Source: Abyssibius alkaniclasticus (lineage in GTDB: Bacteria > Pseudomonadota > Alphaproteobacteria > Rhodobacterales > Rhodobacteraceae). Taken from it: a DNA stretch of 64,000 bases. Positions 29,636 to 36,983 of the stretch are shown here, one piece after another; position 1 is the stretch's first letter, and each line of letters starts with the position of its first letter. Location: contig NZ_CP095732.1 of the NCBI RefSeq assembly GCF_020447305.1, positions 744,001-808,000 of the forward strand. Reading direction: 5' to 3'. The translations under genes and the position numbers were made by a program. Under the pieces are notes generated by a model. It was given only the letters and a program-made list of their open reading frames with translations, had not been told where the DNA came from and did no database searches.

Positions 29636-30229
29636 TTATGTTTCAGCATCCGTTTTTTTGGGCTCGGCCGCCGGGGCGGTGTTTGATGACACACCCACAT
29701 GGGCGGCGCGCAACAACCTGTCACCAATGGTAAAGCCGGGGGCCATGACCTGAATGATGCTGCCTTTCTGGGTGTTGGGCACGGGGGCTTCGAACATGGC
29801 CTGATGCAGCTTTGCATCGAACCGGTCGCCGATTTCGGGGGCAACCATGACCACGCGGTGACGCTCGAACACCGAAAGCAGTTCGCGCTGGGTCAGCTCC
29901 AACCCTTCGACCAAACCACCGGCCTGTTCGCGCAATGAATCGTCGATCGTTTCAAGCGCGCGGCTCAGATTGTCATGCACGCTCAGCAAATCGCGGGCCA
30001 GTTTGGTGCCGCCATACATTTCGGCGTCGCGCCGGTCACGCTCGGCCCGTTTGCGGATGTTTTCACCCTCGGCCAAGGCGCGGATGAGCCGGTCTTTCAG
30101 CGCGTCAATCTCGGCCTGCATGTCTTCCGGGGTCAGCAGCCCATCTTCATCGGCCACCTCTTCAGCCTCGATTTCTGCTTCCAGCGCGTCAATATCGTCG
30201 AGAAACGGTTGATCCTTATCGTCCGCCAT
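29636..30229 (-). CDS. grpE: Nucleotide exchange factor GrpE
   Basis: GrpE releases ADP from DnaK and so resets the Hsp70 cycle. The ATG at 30229, with GGAAG upstream, gives 197 residues. The acidic N-terminus DDIDALEAEIEAEEVADEDG leads into the long coiled coil (IDALKDRLIRALAEGENIRK). The beta domain contains HRVVMVAPEIGDRFD and HQAMFEAPVPNTQKGSII. It lies 21 bp after hrcA on the same strand, the standard heat-shock pairing, so HrcA and GrpE are probably co-expressed. dnaK and dnaJ are elsewhere. Confidence 0.96.
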   Translation of the reverse strand: MADDKDQPFLDDIDALEAEIEAEEVADEDGLLTPEDMQAEIDALKDRLIRALAEGENIRKRAERDRRDAEMYGGTKLARDLLSVHDNLSRALETIDDSLREQAGGLVEGLELTQRELLSVFERHRVVMVAPEIGDRFDAKLHQAMFEAPVPNTQKGSIIQVMAPGFTIGDRLLRAAHVGVSSNTAPAAEPKKTDAET

Positions 30230-30250
30230 AACTTCCTGCCTTCTTTCCAC

Positions 30251-31318
30251 TTAATGTGAGCGGCTGTTCACCAGCCGCCCCATCAGCTGGGCGGTATAAT
30301 CCACAATCGGCACGATCCGGGCATAGTTAAGCCGGGTCGGACCGATCACGCCTACAGCGCCCACAATCTTTCGCTCGGCGTTCATATAGGGAGAAACCAC
30401 CAGAGCGGAACCCGAAAGTGAGAAAAGTTTGTTCTCCGAGCCAATAAAAATGCGCACACCGGCGCTTCCCTCGGTCAAAGACAGCAATTGCTCCAGATCG
30501 CGCTTTTGTTCGAGGTCATCAAAGAGCTGGCGAATGCGCTCAAGATCGGCGGACGAGGCGGAATCCTCCAGCAGATTCGCCCGCCCGCGCACCACAAGGC
30601 GGCTGCCCTTGCCCATATCATCGGACCAGACGGCAAGACCGGATTCGATGAGGTTCTGGCTGAGCGTATCAAGTTCGGCACGGTTTTTGGCAATTTCACG
30701 TGAAACAATACTGCGCGCTTCGGACAGGGTATGGCCCTCCAGCACGGCATTGAGAAAATTCGCCGCCTGGCGCATGGCCGAGGGGGTCATCCCCGGTGGC
30801 GGGGTCATCAGCCGGTTTTCGACCTGCCCGTCGGCGGTGACCAGCACCACTAGCGCGCGCTCTGCCGAAAGCGAGACGAATTCCAGATGCTTGATTGGCG
30901 CTTCCAGCTTTGGAGCGGTAACAAGGCTGGCACCGCGCGTCAGCCCCGACAGCATGGCGCCGGCCCGCTCGATCGCGCCGGTCAGGTCGGATTCATTGCC
31001 ATCGATCGAGCGGTCAAGCTCGGCGCGGTCGGGCAAGGGCACGGCATCAAATTCCATGATCCCGTCGACAAACAGGCGCAATCCAAGCTGTGTGGGAATG
31101 CGCCCCGCCGAGGTATGCGGCGCGTTCAGCAGGCCCAGAAGCTCCAGATCCTGCATGGTGTTGCGAATGGTCGCGGCAGACACGCCTTCGGACAGGCTGC
31201 GCGACAGGGTGCGCGAACCCACGGGTTCGCCCGAAGCAAGATAGCTTTCCACAATCAGCCGAAACACTTCGCGTGATCGGGATGTCAAATCACCAAGAGG
31301 GGATGCTTGCTGCGTCAT
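30251..31318 (-). CDS. hrcA: Heat-inducible transcription repressor HrcA
   Basis: HrcA binds CIRCE operators and represses groESL and related operons. Length is 355 residues. The N-terminal winged helix has SRSREVFRLIVESYLASGE, then PVGSRTLSR and SAATIRNTMQDLELLGLL. The following HTSAGRIPTQLGLRLFVD is the family hallmark. The C-terminal dimerisation/inserted domain is complete. No CIRCE inverted repeat (TTAGCACTC-N9-GAGTGCTAA) is visible around its own promoter, so autoregulation is not indicated. The gene carries a near-parS sequence at 30692-30707, read as VSREI in the protein. It diverges from rph. Confidence 0.97.
   Translation of the reverse strand: MTQQASPLGDLTSRSREVFRLIVESYLASGEPVGSRTLSRSLSEGVSAATIRNTMQDLELLGLLNAPHTSAGRIPTQLGLRLFVDGIMEFDAVPLPDRAELDRSIDGNESDLTGAIERAGAMLSGLTRGASLVTAPKLEAPIKHLEFVSLSAERALVVLVTADGQVENRLMTPPPGMTPSAMRQAANFLNAVLEGHTLSEARSIVSREIAKNRAELDTLSQNLIESGLAVWSDDMGKGSRLVVRGRANLLEDSASSADLERIRQLFDDLEQKRDLEQLLSLTEGSAGVRIFIGSENKLFSLSGSALVVSPYMNAERKIVGAVGVIGPTRLNYARIVPIVDYTAQLMGRLVNSRSH
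30692..30707. promoter_or_regulatory. Degenerate parS site inside hrcA
   Basis: The 16-mer matches the parS palindrome TGTTTCACGTGAAACA at 14 of 16 positions, with mismatches only in the first two bases on the plus strand. The core TTTCACGTGAAAC is intact. In hrcA it encodes VSREI, in the same reading phase as the VSRET of the perfect site in rsmG. It lies 12.6 kb from the proposed oriC. Confidence 0.6.
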
Positions 31319-31418
31319 GCCCCAAATCTAGGCACTGGCCGGGGAGAGGTCAATTGCTGGCGCTTTACGCGCGGGGCTGGGCCATGTATGAGCCAAGGCA
31401 GAAAACAAGGAGTTTACC

Positions 31419-32132
31419 ATGCGCCCTTCCGGCCGCGCGACCGACGCGCTACGCGACATTTCGATTGAAACCAACGTCAACAAACATGCCGAGGGCTCGT
31501 GCCTGATCAGAATGGGCGATACGCATGTGCTTTGCACCGCTTCGCTGGAAGAACGGGTGCCGCCCTTTCTGCGCAATTCCGGGCTGGGCTGGGTCACGGC
31601 GGAATACGGAATGCTGCCGCGTTCCACAGGCTCGCGGATGCGGCGCGAGGCTTCGGCGGGCAAGATTGGCGGCCGCACGATGGAAATTCAGCGCCTGATC
31701 GGCCGCAGCCTGCGCGCCGGTGTTGACCGTGTGGCGCTGGGTGAACGCCAGATCACTGTGGATTGCGATGTGATCCAGGCCGATGGCGGCACGCGCTGCG
31801 CGGCCATTACCGGTGGTTGGGTGGCGCTGCGTTTGGCGGTGAATGCGCTGATGACATCGGGCGCAATCAAATCCGACCCACTGACCGACCATGTGGCCGC
31901 CGTGTCTTGCGGCATTTATGCAGGCCAGCCGGTGCTGGACCTCGATTATCTGGAAGACAGCGATGCGGGCACGGATGCGAATTTCGTGATGACCGGCAAG
32001 CTTGGCTTGGTCGAGGTGCAGGGCTCGGCTGAAGGGGCGCCGTTTTCGCGCGCCGAGTTGAACAGGCTGATGGATCTGGCTGAAAGCGGTATTGCGGCGC
32101 TGGTGGCTGCACAGGCTGCGGCGGTTGTATAA
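31419..32132 (+). CDS. rph: Ribonuclease PH
   Basis: RNase PH is a phosphate-dependent 3'-5' exonuclease that trims tRNA 3' ends. It has 237 residues, and the ATG at 31419 follows AAGGAG. Diagnostic segments are [20 protein letters not shown], the RNA- and phosphate-binding [17 protein letters not shown], and [19 protein letters not shown]. It is the first gene of a coupled set: its stop shares a base with the rdgB start, and rdgB overlaps ridA. The rph-rdgB(-hemW) linkage next to hrcA-grpE is common in alphaproteobacteria. Confidence 0.98.
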   Translation: MRPSGRATDALRDISIETNVNKHAEGSCLIRMGDTHVLCTASLEERVPPFLRNSGLGWVTAEYGMLPRSTGSRMRREASAGKIGGRTMEIQRLIGRSLRAGVDRVALGERQITVDCDVIQADGGTRCAAITGGWVALRLAVNALMTSGAIKSDPLTDHVAAVSCGIYAGQPVLDLDYLEDSDAGTDANFVMTGKLGLVEVQGSAEGAPFSRAELNRLMDLAESGIAALVAAQAAAVV

Positions 32133-32752
32133 TGCGCAAGCTGGTGGCGCAAAAACTGGTTGTGGCAACGCATAACCACGGCAAGCTTGAAGAGATTGCC
32201 GCGCTGCTGGCGCCATTCGGGGTGGAGGCGGTGTCGGCGGGCCAGCTTGGTCTGCCGGAACCCGTGGAAACCGAGGATAATTTCATCGGCAATGCCCGCA
32301 TCAAGGCCCATGCCGCTGCCAAGGCCACCGGCCTGCCCGCGCTGGCCGATGATAGCGGCATTTCGGTTGACGCGCTTGGCGGTGCCCCCGGTGTTTACAC
32401 CGCCGATTGGGCCGAAACCCCCGATGGGCGCGATTTCGTGATGGCGATGACCGACACTTGGGCGCGGGTGCAGGAAAGCGGTGCTGTCGCGCCCTTTACC
32501 GCGCAGTTCAACTGCACCCTGGTGCTGGCCTGGCCCGATGGCCATGACGAGGTGTTTGAAGGCGTGATGCAAGGCCAGCTTACATGGCCGATGCGCGGCA
32601 ATCAGGGCCACGGCTATGACCCGATTTTCCAGCCCGATGGCTATGACATCACCTTTGGTGAAATGGACCGTTGGGAAAAGAACAAGATCAGCCACCGCGC
32701 CCGCGCCTTCGAGGCCTTTGTGCGCCAATGTTTGGAAGGTGCCAGCACATGA
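32132..32752 (+). CDS. rdgB: XTP/dITP diphosphatase (RdgB/HAM1)
   Basis: RdgB cleans the nucleotide pool by hydrolysing dITP, dXTP and ITP to monophosphates. Length is 206 residues. The N-terminal substrate loop is LVVATHNHGKLEEIA, the metal site includes LPALADDSGISVDALGG, and the C-terminal HGYDPIFQPDGYDITFGEM, ending in ISHRARAF, is complete. The ATG at 32132 overlaps the rph stop by one base, so translation is coupled. Its own stop overlaps the next start as ATGA. Confidence 0.97.
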   Translation: MRKLVAQKLVVATHNHGKLEEIAALLAPFGVEAVSAGQLGLPEPVETEDNFIGNARIKAHAAAKATGLPALADDSGISVDALGGAPGVYTADWAETPDGRDFVMAMTDTWARVQESGAVAPFTAQFNCTLVLAWPDGHDEVFEGVMQGQLTWPMRGNQGHGYDPIFQPDGYDITFGEMDRWEKNKISHRARAFEAFVRQCLEGAST

Positions 32753-33129
32753 CCCGCCGGCTCATCTCGACAGGTTCGCCGTTTGAAAAGAAGCTGGGCT
32801 TTAGCCGCGCGATCGTGAAGGGCGACTGGTGCTTTGTCTCTGGCGTGACGGGGTATGATTATACCACAATGGCCATGCCCAAGGATGTGGCCATGCAGGC
32901 TGAAAACTGCTTTCAGACCATTGCCGCGGTGCTGGATGAGGCGGGCTTTGCACGCGACGATATTCAGCGTGTGCAATACACGATCATCGATGCCGGATTG
33001 GTTGATGTCATCGCGCCCGTGCTGGAACGCTGGCTGGGCGATATACGCCCGGCGGCCACGATGATCGTGGCCGGGTTGATCAGGCCTGAAATGGCCATCG
33101 AGATTGAAGTTACGGCGCTGCGGGGATGA
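32749..33129 (+). CDS. RidA family protein
   Basis: This 126-residue protein starts at the ATG at 32749, overlapping the rdgB stop. RidA-type proteins hydrolyse reactive enamine/imine intermediates made by PLP enzymes. The segments GSPFEKKLGFSRAIVKGDWC, FVSGVTGYDY, AENCFQTIAAVLDEAGFARD, RVQYTII and RPAATMIVAGLIRPEMAIEI fit the YjgF/YER057c/UK114 fold, but this belongs to a divergent subgroup in which the start ISTGSPFEKK replaces the usual APAAIGPYSQ. The catalytic arginine region is near IEVTALRG, where canonical RidA has its Arg before IE(V/I); assignment to active RidA is therefore uncertain. hemW overlaps its end by 4 bp. Confidence 0.85.
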   Translation: MTRRLISTGSPFEKKLGFSRAIVKGDWCFVSGVTGYDYTTMAMPKDVAMQAENCFQTIAAVLDEAGFARDDIQRVQYTIIDAGLVDVIAPVLERWLGDIRPAATMIVAGLIRPEMAIEIEVTALRG

Positions 33130-34283
33130 GCCAGGATTGGCAAAATGGCGGCTTTGGCATCTATATCCACTGGCCCTTCTGCCTTGCCAAATGCCCCTAT
33201 TGCGACTTTAACAGCCATGTGCGCCAACAGGTGGATTATGCGGAATGGCAAAGCGCGCTGATCACCGAATTACGCGCAAATGCGGCGCTGACCGGGCAGC
33301 GGAATGTGCGGTCTGTCTTTTTTGGCGGTGGCACACCCAGCCTGATGCCGCCCGCCCTGGTTGGCGCGCTGATTGATGAGGTTGCCAAGCTATGGGTGTT
33401 GGAGCCGGATGCCGAAATAACGCTGGAAGCGAACCCGACATCGGTTGAAGCCGAGCGGTTTCGTGGGTTTGCTTCTGCCGGCGTGAACCGAATTTCGATG
33501 GGCATTCAGGCGCTGAATGACCCCGACCTCAAGGCACTCGGGCGAATGCACTCGGCTGTTGAAGCCATGCAAGCCTTTGATATTGCACGTGGTTTATTCA
33601 AGCGTGTCAGCTTTGACCTGATCTATGCCCGCCAGAACCAAAGCCTTGCGGCCTGGGAGGCGGAGCTTGCTGGCGCGCTTGAACTGGCGGTCGACCATCT
33701 GTCGCTTTACCAGCTCACCATCGAAGATGGCACACGTTTTGGCGAGCTTGCCGCACGTGGCAAGCTGCGCGGCCTGCCCGGTGATGACCTGGGCGCAGAT
33801 ATGTATGAGATGACCCAGCATCTGTGCGATGCGGCGGGGATGCCGGGCTATGAAGTGTCCAACCACGCGCGGCCCGGTGCCGAAAGCCGGCACAATCTGG
33901 TTTACTGGCGCTATGGCGATTATGCGGGCGTTGGGCCGGGTGCGCATGGGCGGCTGAGCCTGAATGAGGGCCGGTTTGCGCGCGCAAACCAGCGCAACCC
34001 CGAAGCCTGGCTGGCACGGGTGGAAAATCAGGGGCACGGGGCTGTGGAACAGGCGCTGCTAGGCGCCGAAGAGGAGGCAAGCGAGTATCTGCTGATGTCG
34101 ATGCGGCTGGTAGAAGGCTGCGATATGGGGCGATACGAGGCATTGGCTGGACAGCCGCTGAACATGGCCGCTGTGGCCGATTGCGCGAATGAGGGCCTGC
34201 TGGTGCGACAGGGCGCTCGGCTGGCCACCACGCCGCGCGGTCGGATCGTCTTGAACGCAATCTTGCGCGATATTTCGCCATGA
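33126..34283 (+). CDS. hemW: HemW-like radical SAM protein
   Basis: HemW (formerly called HemN-like coproporphyrinogen oxidase) is a radical-SAM protein now known to be a heme chaperone or insertase rather than a true oxidase. Length is 385 residues. The [4Fe-4S] cluster motif is C19-x3-C23-x2-C26 in IHWPFCLAKCPYCDFNSHV; true HemN has a different extended motif. The glycine motif VFFGGGTPSLMPP and the C-terminal HemN_C domain with YRYGDYAGVGPGAH-like sequence are present. It overlaps ridA and DUF454 by 4 bp each, as part of the rph operon. Confidence 0.94.
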   Translation: MSQDWQNGGFGIYIHWPFCLAKCPYCDFNSHVRQQVDYAEWQSALITELRANAALTGQRNVRSVFFGGGTPSLMPPALVGALIDEVAKLWVLEPDAEITLEANPTSVEAERFRGFASAGVNRISMGIQALNDPDLKALGRMHSAVEAMQAFDIARGLFKRVSFDLIYARQNQSLAAWEAELAGALELAVDHLSLYQLTIEDGTRFGELAARGKLRGLPGDDLGADMYEMTQHLCDAAGMPGYEVSNHARPGAESRHNLVYWRYGDYAGVGPGAHGRLSLNEGRFARANQRNPEAWLARVENQGHGAVEQALLGAEEEASEYLLMSMRLVEGCDMGRYEALAGQPLNMAAVADCANEGLLVRQGARLATTPRGRIVLNAILRDISP

Positions 34284-34654
34284 ACAGCGTGCGCCACGGC
34301 ATGTGGCTGGCCATCGGGCTGGTCTTTACGGGGTTTGGGCTGGTGGGTGCTGTGCTGCCGATCATCCCGACGGTGCCGTTTCTGATTGTCGCCGCCTTTG
34401 CCTTCAGCCGTTCATCCAAACGCTTCCACAATTGGCTGGTGAACCACCGGATTTTCGGCCCGCCAATCCGGGACTGGCAGGAGAGCGGCGCGATCTCGCG
34501 GCGCACGAAATGGATTGCGACGCTCACGATGTCGGCGGGGATCGGCGTGAGTTTCCTGGCGCAACTATCGTGGATTATTATTATTATTCAAAGTGTTGCC
34601 ATTGGCGTCGCGTGCCTGTTCATCTGGACCCGCCCCGACACCAAGCCGCGCTAG
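34280..34654 (+). CDS. DUF454 (YbaN-like) inner-membrane protein
   Basis: This 124-residue protein has two N-terminal hydrophobic segments (GLVFTGFGLVGAVLPIIPTV and FLIVAAFAFSRSS) and a C-terminal pair, with the family-specific RFHNWLVNHRIFGPPIRDW in between. DUF454/YbaN proteins are small inner-membrane proteins of unknown function. It overlaps the hemW stop (ATGA) and its own stop overlaps the convergent parB by 4 bp. The codons at 34574-34588 are five consecutive ATT triplets, an unusual choice here where ATC is the common isoleucine codon. Confidence 0.87.
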   Translation: MNSVRHGMWLAIGLVFTGFGLVGAVLPIIPTVPFLIVAAFAFSRSSKRFHNWLVNHRIFGPPIRDWQESGAISRRTKWIATLTMSAGIGVSFLAQLSWIIIIIQSVAIGVACLFIWTRPDTKPR

Positions 34655-35544
34655 CGCGAAAGTAGCTGGCACAGACCGTCAAGCTCTTCGAGGGTTTTGT
34701 AGCTGATCGTGATCGCGCCCGATTCACCCCCCGGCCGGTGGCTGATATCGACCTTCAGGCGCAGATGCGCGGTCAGATCCGCCTCGATGGCACGTGTATC
34801 GCTGTCTTTTCCGGGCTTTAGCACGCGTTTGGCAACGGGGGCCTGCCCCTGACGGGCCAAAGCCTCGGCCTGGCGGACATTCAAACCCTTCTGGATGATG
34901 ATTTTCGCAAGCGAGTCCGGGTTATCGGCGGTAACGAGCGTGCGCGCATGGCCCGCCGAAAGCCGCCCGGCGCGCAGATGTTCAAGCACGGAATCAGGCA
35001 GGTTCAGCAAGCGCAGCAGGTTGGCGATATGGCTGCGGGACTTGCCCAGCGCAATGGCCAGCTGTTCCTGTGTATGGCCAAAACTGTCCATCAACTGCCG
35101 ATAGCCGGCCGCCTCTTCCACGGGGTTCAGATCGGCGCGCTGGATGTTTTCGATAATCGCGACTTCCAGCACCTCGGCATCGGTGAAATCGCGGATGATG
35201 ACCGGCAGGCTGTGCAATTGTGCGCGCTGCGCGGCGCGCCAGCGGCGTTCGCCCGCCACGATTTGGTAGCGCCCCGATACATGCGGGTCGGGCCGCACGA
35301 TCAGCGGCTGCAACACACCTTTTTCGCGGATCGAGGCGACAAGCTCGTCAAGATCTTCGGGTTTGAAGCTGCGGCGCGGCTGGTCGGGATTGGGCGCGAT
35401 CTTCTCAATCGGCAGGGTGGTATCGGCAGCGCGCGCGCGCCCCTCGGCACGGGTGGCCGACGGGGTGTCGGCATTCAGATCGACATCGGCCAGCAGGGTC
35501 GACAATCCACGACCCAGGTTTTTGCGGGGGCTAGGTTTGCTCAT
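34651..35544 (-). CDS. parB: Chromosome partitioning protein ParB
   Basis: ParB binds parS sites near the origin and, as a CTP-dependent clamp, spreads to form the segregation complex that ParA moves. The ATG at 35544 gives 297 residues starting MSKPSPRKNLGRGLSTLLAD. The N-terminal box IAPNPDQPRRSF and the CTP-binding segment GERRWRAAQRAQL are present, followed by the helix-turn-helix LGKSRSHIANLLRLL that reads parS. The C-terminal dimerisation domain is intact. It overlaps parA by 14 bp or more and ends a run of genes from hemE. Two perfect targets lie 1.4 and 3.3 kb upstream. Confidence 0.98.
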   Translation of the reverse strand: MSKPSPRKNLGRGLSTLLADVDLNADTPSATRAEGRARAADTTLPIEKIAPNPDQPRRSFKPEDLDELVASIREKGVLQPLIVRPDPHVSGRYQIVAGERRWRAAQRAQLHSLPVIIRDFTDAEVLEVAIIENIQRADLNPVEEAAGYRQLMDSFGHTQEQLAIALGKSRSHIANLLRLLNLPDSVLEHLRAGRLSAGHARTLVTADNPDSLAKIIIQKGLNVRQAEALARQGQAPVAKRVLKPGKDSDTRAIEADLTAHLRLKVDISHRPGGESGAITISYKTLEELDGLCQLLSR

Positions 35545-36367
35545 GGAGTTCTTCCTCTTGCGTAATCGGGTCATTCAGGCGGCGCAGCAGTTCACCGGCC
35601 AGTTTCTGATAGGCGACGGCGCCGGAACTCCGATGATCATAGATCAGCGCGGGCACGGAATGCGAGGGCGCTTCGCTGAGCCGGATATTGCGCGGAATCG
35701 TGGTTTCATAAACCAGATCACCAAGGTTTTTACGCGCATCCGCCTCGACCTGCAGTGACAGGTTGTTGCGTTTGTCATACATGGTCAGCACGACACCCTG
35801 AATCGATAATCCGGGGTTAAGTGTTTGACGCACCTCACGAATTGTCAGCATGAGCTGCGAAAGCCCTTCCAGCGCAAAGAACTCGCATTGCAGCGGCACC
35901 AGCACGGAATTGGCGGTGACCATCGCGTTGACGGTGAGCAGGTTCAGGGATGGCGGGCAGTCGATAAGAATATAGTCATAATCGCAAGCCAATGCCTCGG
36001 GCGTGTTCAGCGCACGACGCATCCGCAATACGCGGTTGCGGTCTTCCACAAGGTCAACATCGGCCGATGACAGGTCGACCGTTGAGGGCGCAACGAACAG
36101 ACCGGGCACGACGGTTTCAACCGAAACATCGGCCAAACTCGCCTCACCCAAAAGCAGATCATAGGTGGTCAAATCGCGCTGTGCCTGATTGACGCCGAGC
36201 CCGGTCGAGGCATTGCCCTGTGAATCGAGATCAAGAATAAGCACACGCCGCCCGACGGCGGCCAAGGCCGTGCCCAAATTGATAGCGGTCGTGGTTTTAC
36301 CCACACCGCCCTTTTGGTTGGCAACGGCAATAATCTGGCGCTGGCGGTTCGAGTTACGCTGAGACAC
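35531..36367 (-). CDS. parA: Chromosome partitioning ATPase ParA
   Basis: ParA is the deviant-Walker ATPase that binds DNA non-specifically and pulls ParB-parS complexes. The Walker A is ANQKGGVGKTTT, with the signature lysine K19. YILIDCPPSLNLLTVNAM is the Walker B region. The start is ambiguous: GTG at 36367 gives 278 residues (VSQRNSNRQRQIIAVANQKG), TTG at 36373 adds two; neither has a strong ribosome site. Translation is probably coupled to rsmG, whose stop at 36354 lies inside this frame. parB follows with an overlap. Confidence 0.97.
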   Translation of the reverse strand: MSQRNSNRQRQIIAVANQKGGVGKTTTAINLGTALAAVGRRVLILDLDSQGNASTGLGVNQAQRDLTTYDLLLGEASLADVSVETVVPGLFVAPSTVDLSSADVDLVEDRNRVLRMRRALNTPEALACDYDYILIDCPPSLNLLTVNAMVTANSVLVPLQCEFFALEGLSQLMLTIREVRQTLNPGLSIQGVVLTMYDKRNNLSLQVEADARKNLGDLVYETTIPRNIRLSEAPSHSVPALIYDHRSSGAVAYQKLAGELLRRLNDPITQEEELHEQT

Positions 36368-36983
36368 GGGCAAATTCTCGGATTTTCAGGATTGTTGCAT
36401 TCGGGTCGCTCTGGCTTGGCACCAGGTCACAGACAATATGCCAAGCCTTGCGGGCTGCGGTCAATTCCGATTCGGCCTGAATGCCCTTGGGAAACAGACA
36501 AATACCGCCTTTGGCAAGATGTCGCTCGGCATAGGCAAGCAATTGGTCAAGCGCAGCCAGCGCCCGGGCGGAAATGACCTGTGCCTGAAGCGGCGGACAC
36601 TGTTCGATTCGCTTGGAAACCACATTCACCGAAAGCCCCATTTTCTGTGCGGTGGTCAGCAAGAAGGCGCATTTGCGCTGGTCGCTCTCGACCAGTGTCA
36701 TCTGGCGCGTGGGGTCGAGCGCGGCAATGACAAGGCCGGGAAACCCCGCCCCGGCCCCAAAATCGGCCCATTGGCCCTGCGCGGTGCCGGCCAATGCCAA
36801 AAGCTGCGCGGAATCGGCAAAATGCCGTTGCCAGATTTCGGCAACGCTGGCACGGCTGATCAGGTTGATCCGTTCGGTCCAGCGGACCAGCTCGGCATGA
36901 TAGATATCCAGACGCGCGCATGTTTCACGTGAAACATAAAAGCGCGACAGAAACTGAGAACGCCCGACATTATCATTAGACAT
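36354..36983 (-). CDS. rsmG: 16S rRNA (guanine-527-N7)-methyltransferase
   Basis: RsmG (GidB) methylates G527 of 16S rRNA; its loss gives low-level streptomycin resistance. Length is 209 residues, with the SAM-binding glycine motif in WADFGAGAGFPGLVIAAL and VESDQRKCAFL downstream. RISRASVAEIWQRHF-like sequence (LISRASVAEIWQRHFADSA) lies before it. Residues 16-23 (YVSRETCA) are encoded by a perfect parS palindrome at 36921-36936. The ATG at 36983 overlaps the mnmG stop by one base, and the stop overlaps the parA start region. Confidence 0.97.
   Translation of the reverse strand: MSNDNVGRSQFLSRFYVSRETCARLDIYHAELVRWTERINLISRASVAEIWQRHFADSAQLLALAGTAQGQWADFGAGAGFPGLVIAALDPTRQMTLVESDQRKCAFLLTTAQKMGLSVNVVSKRIEQCPPLQAQVISARALAALDQLLAYAERHLAKGGICLFPKGIQAESELTAARKAWHIVCDLVPSQSDPNATILKIREFARVSA
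36921..36936. promoter_or_regulatory. Perfect parS site inside rsmG
   Basis: TGTTTCACGTGAAACA, an exact 16-bp palindrome, is the parS consensus bound by ParB. It lies in the 5' end of rsmG and is translated as part of YVSRET. It lies 6.3 kb from the proposed oriC and 1.4 kb from parB. Confidence 0.93.

Noticed and set aside
31319-31418. CIRCE element for HrcA in the hrcA-rph gap
   Set aside because: No TTAGCACTC/GAGTGCTAA arms found; only short partial matches.
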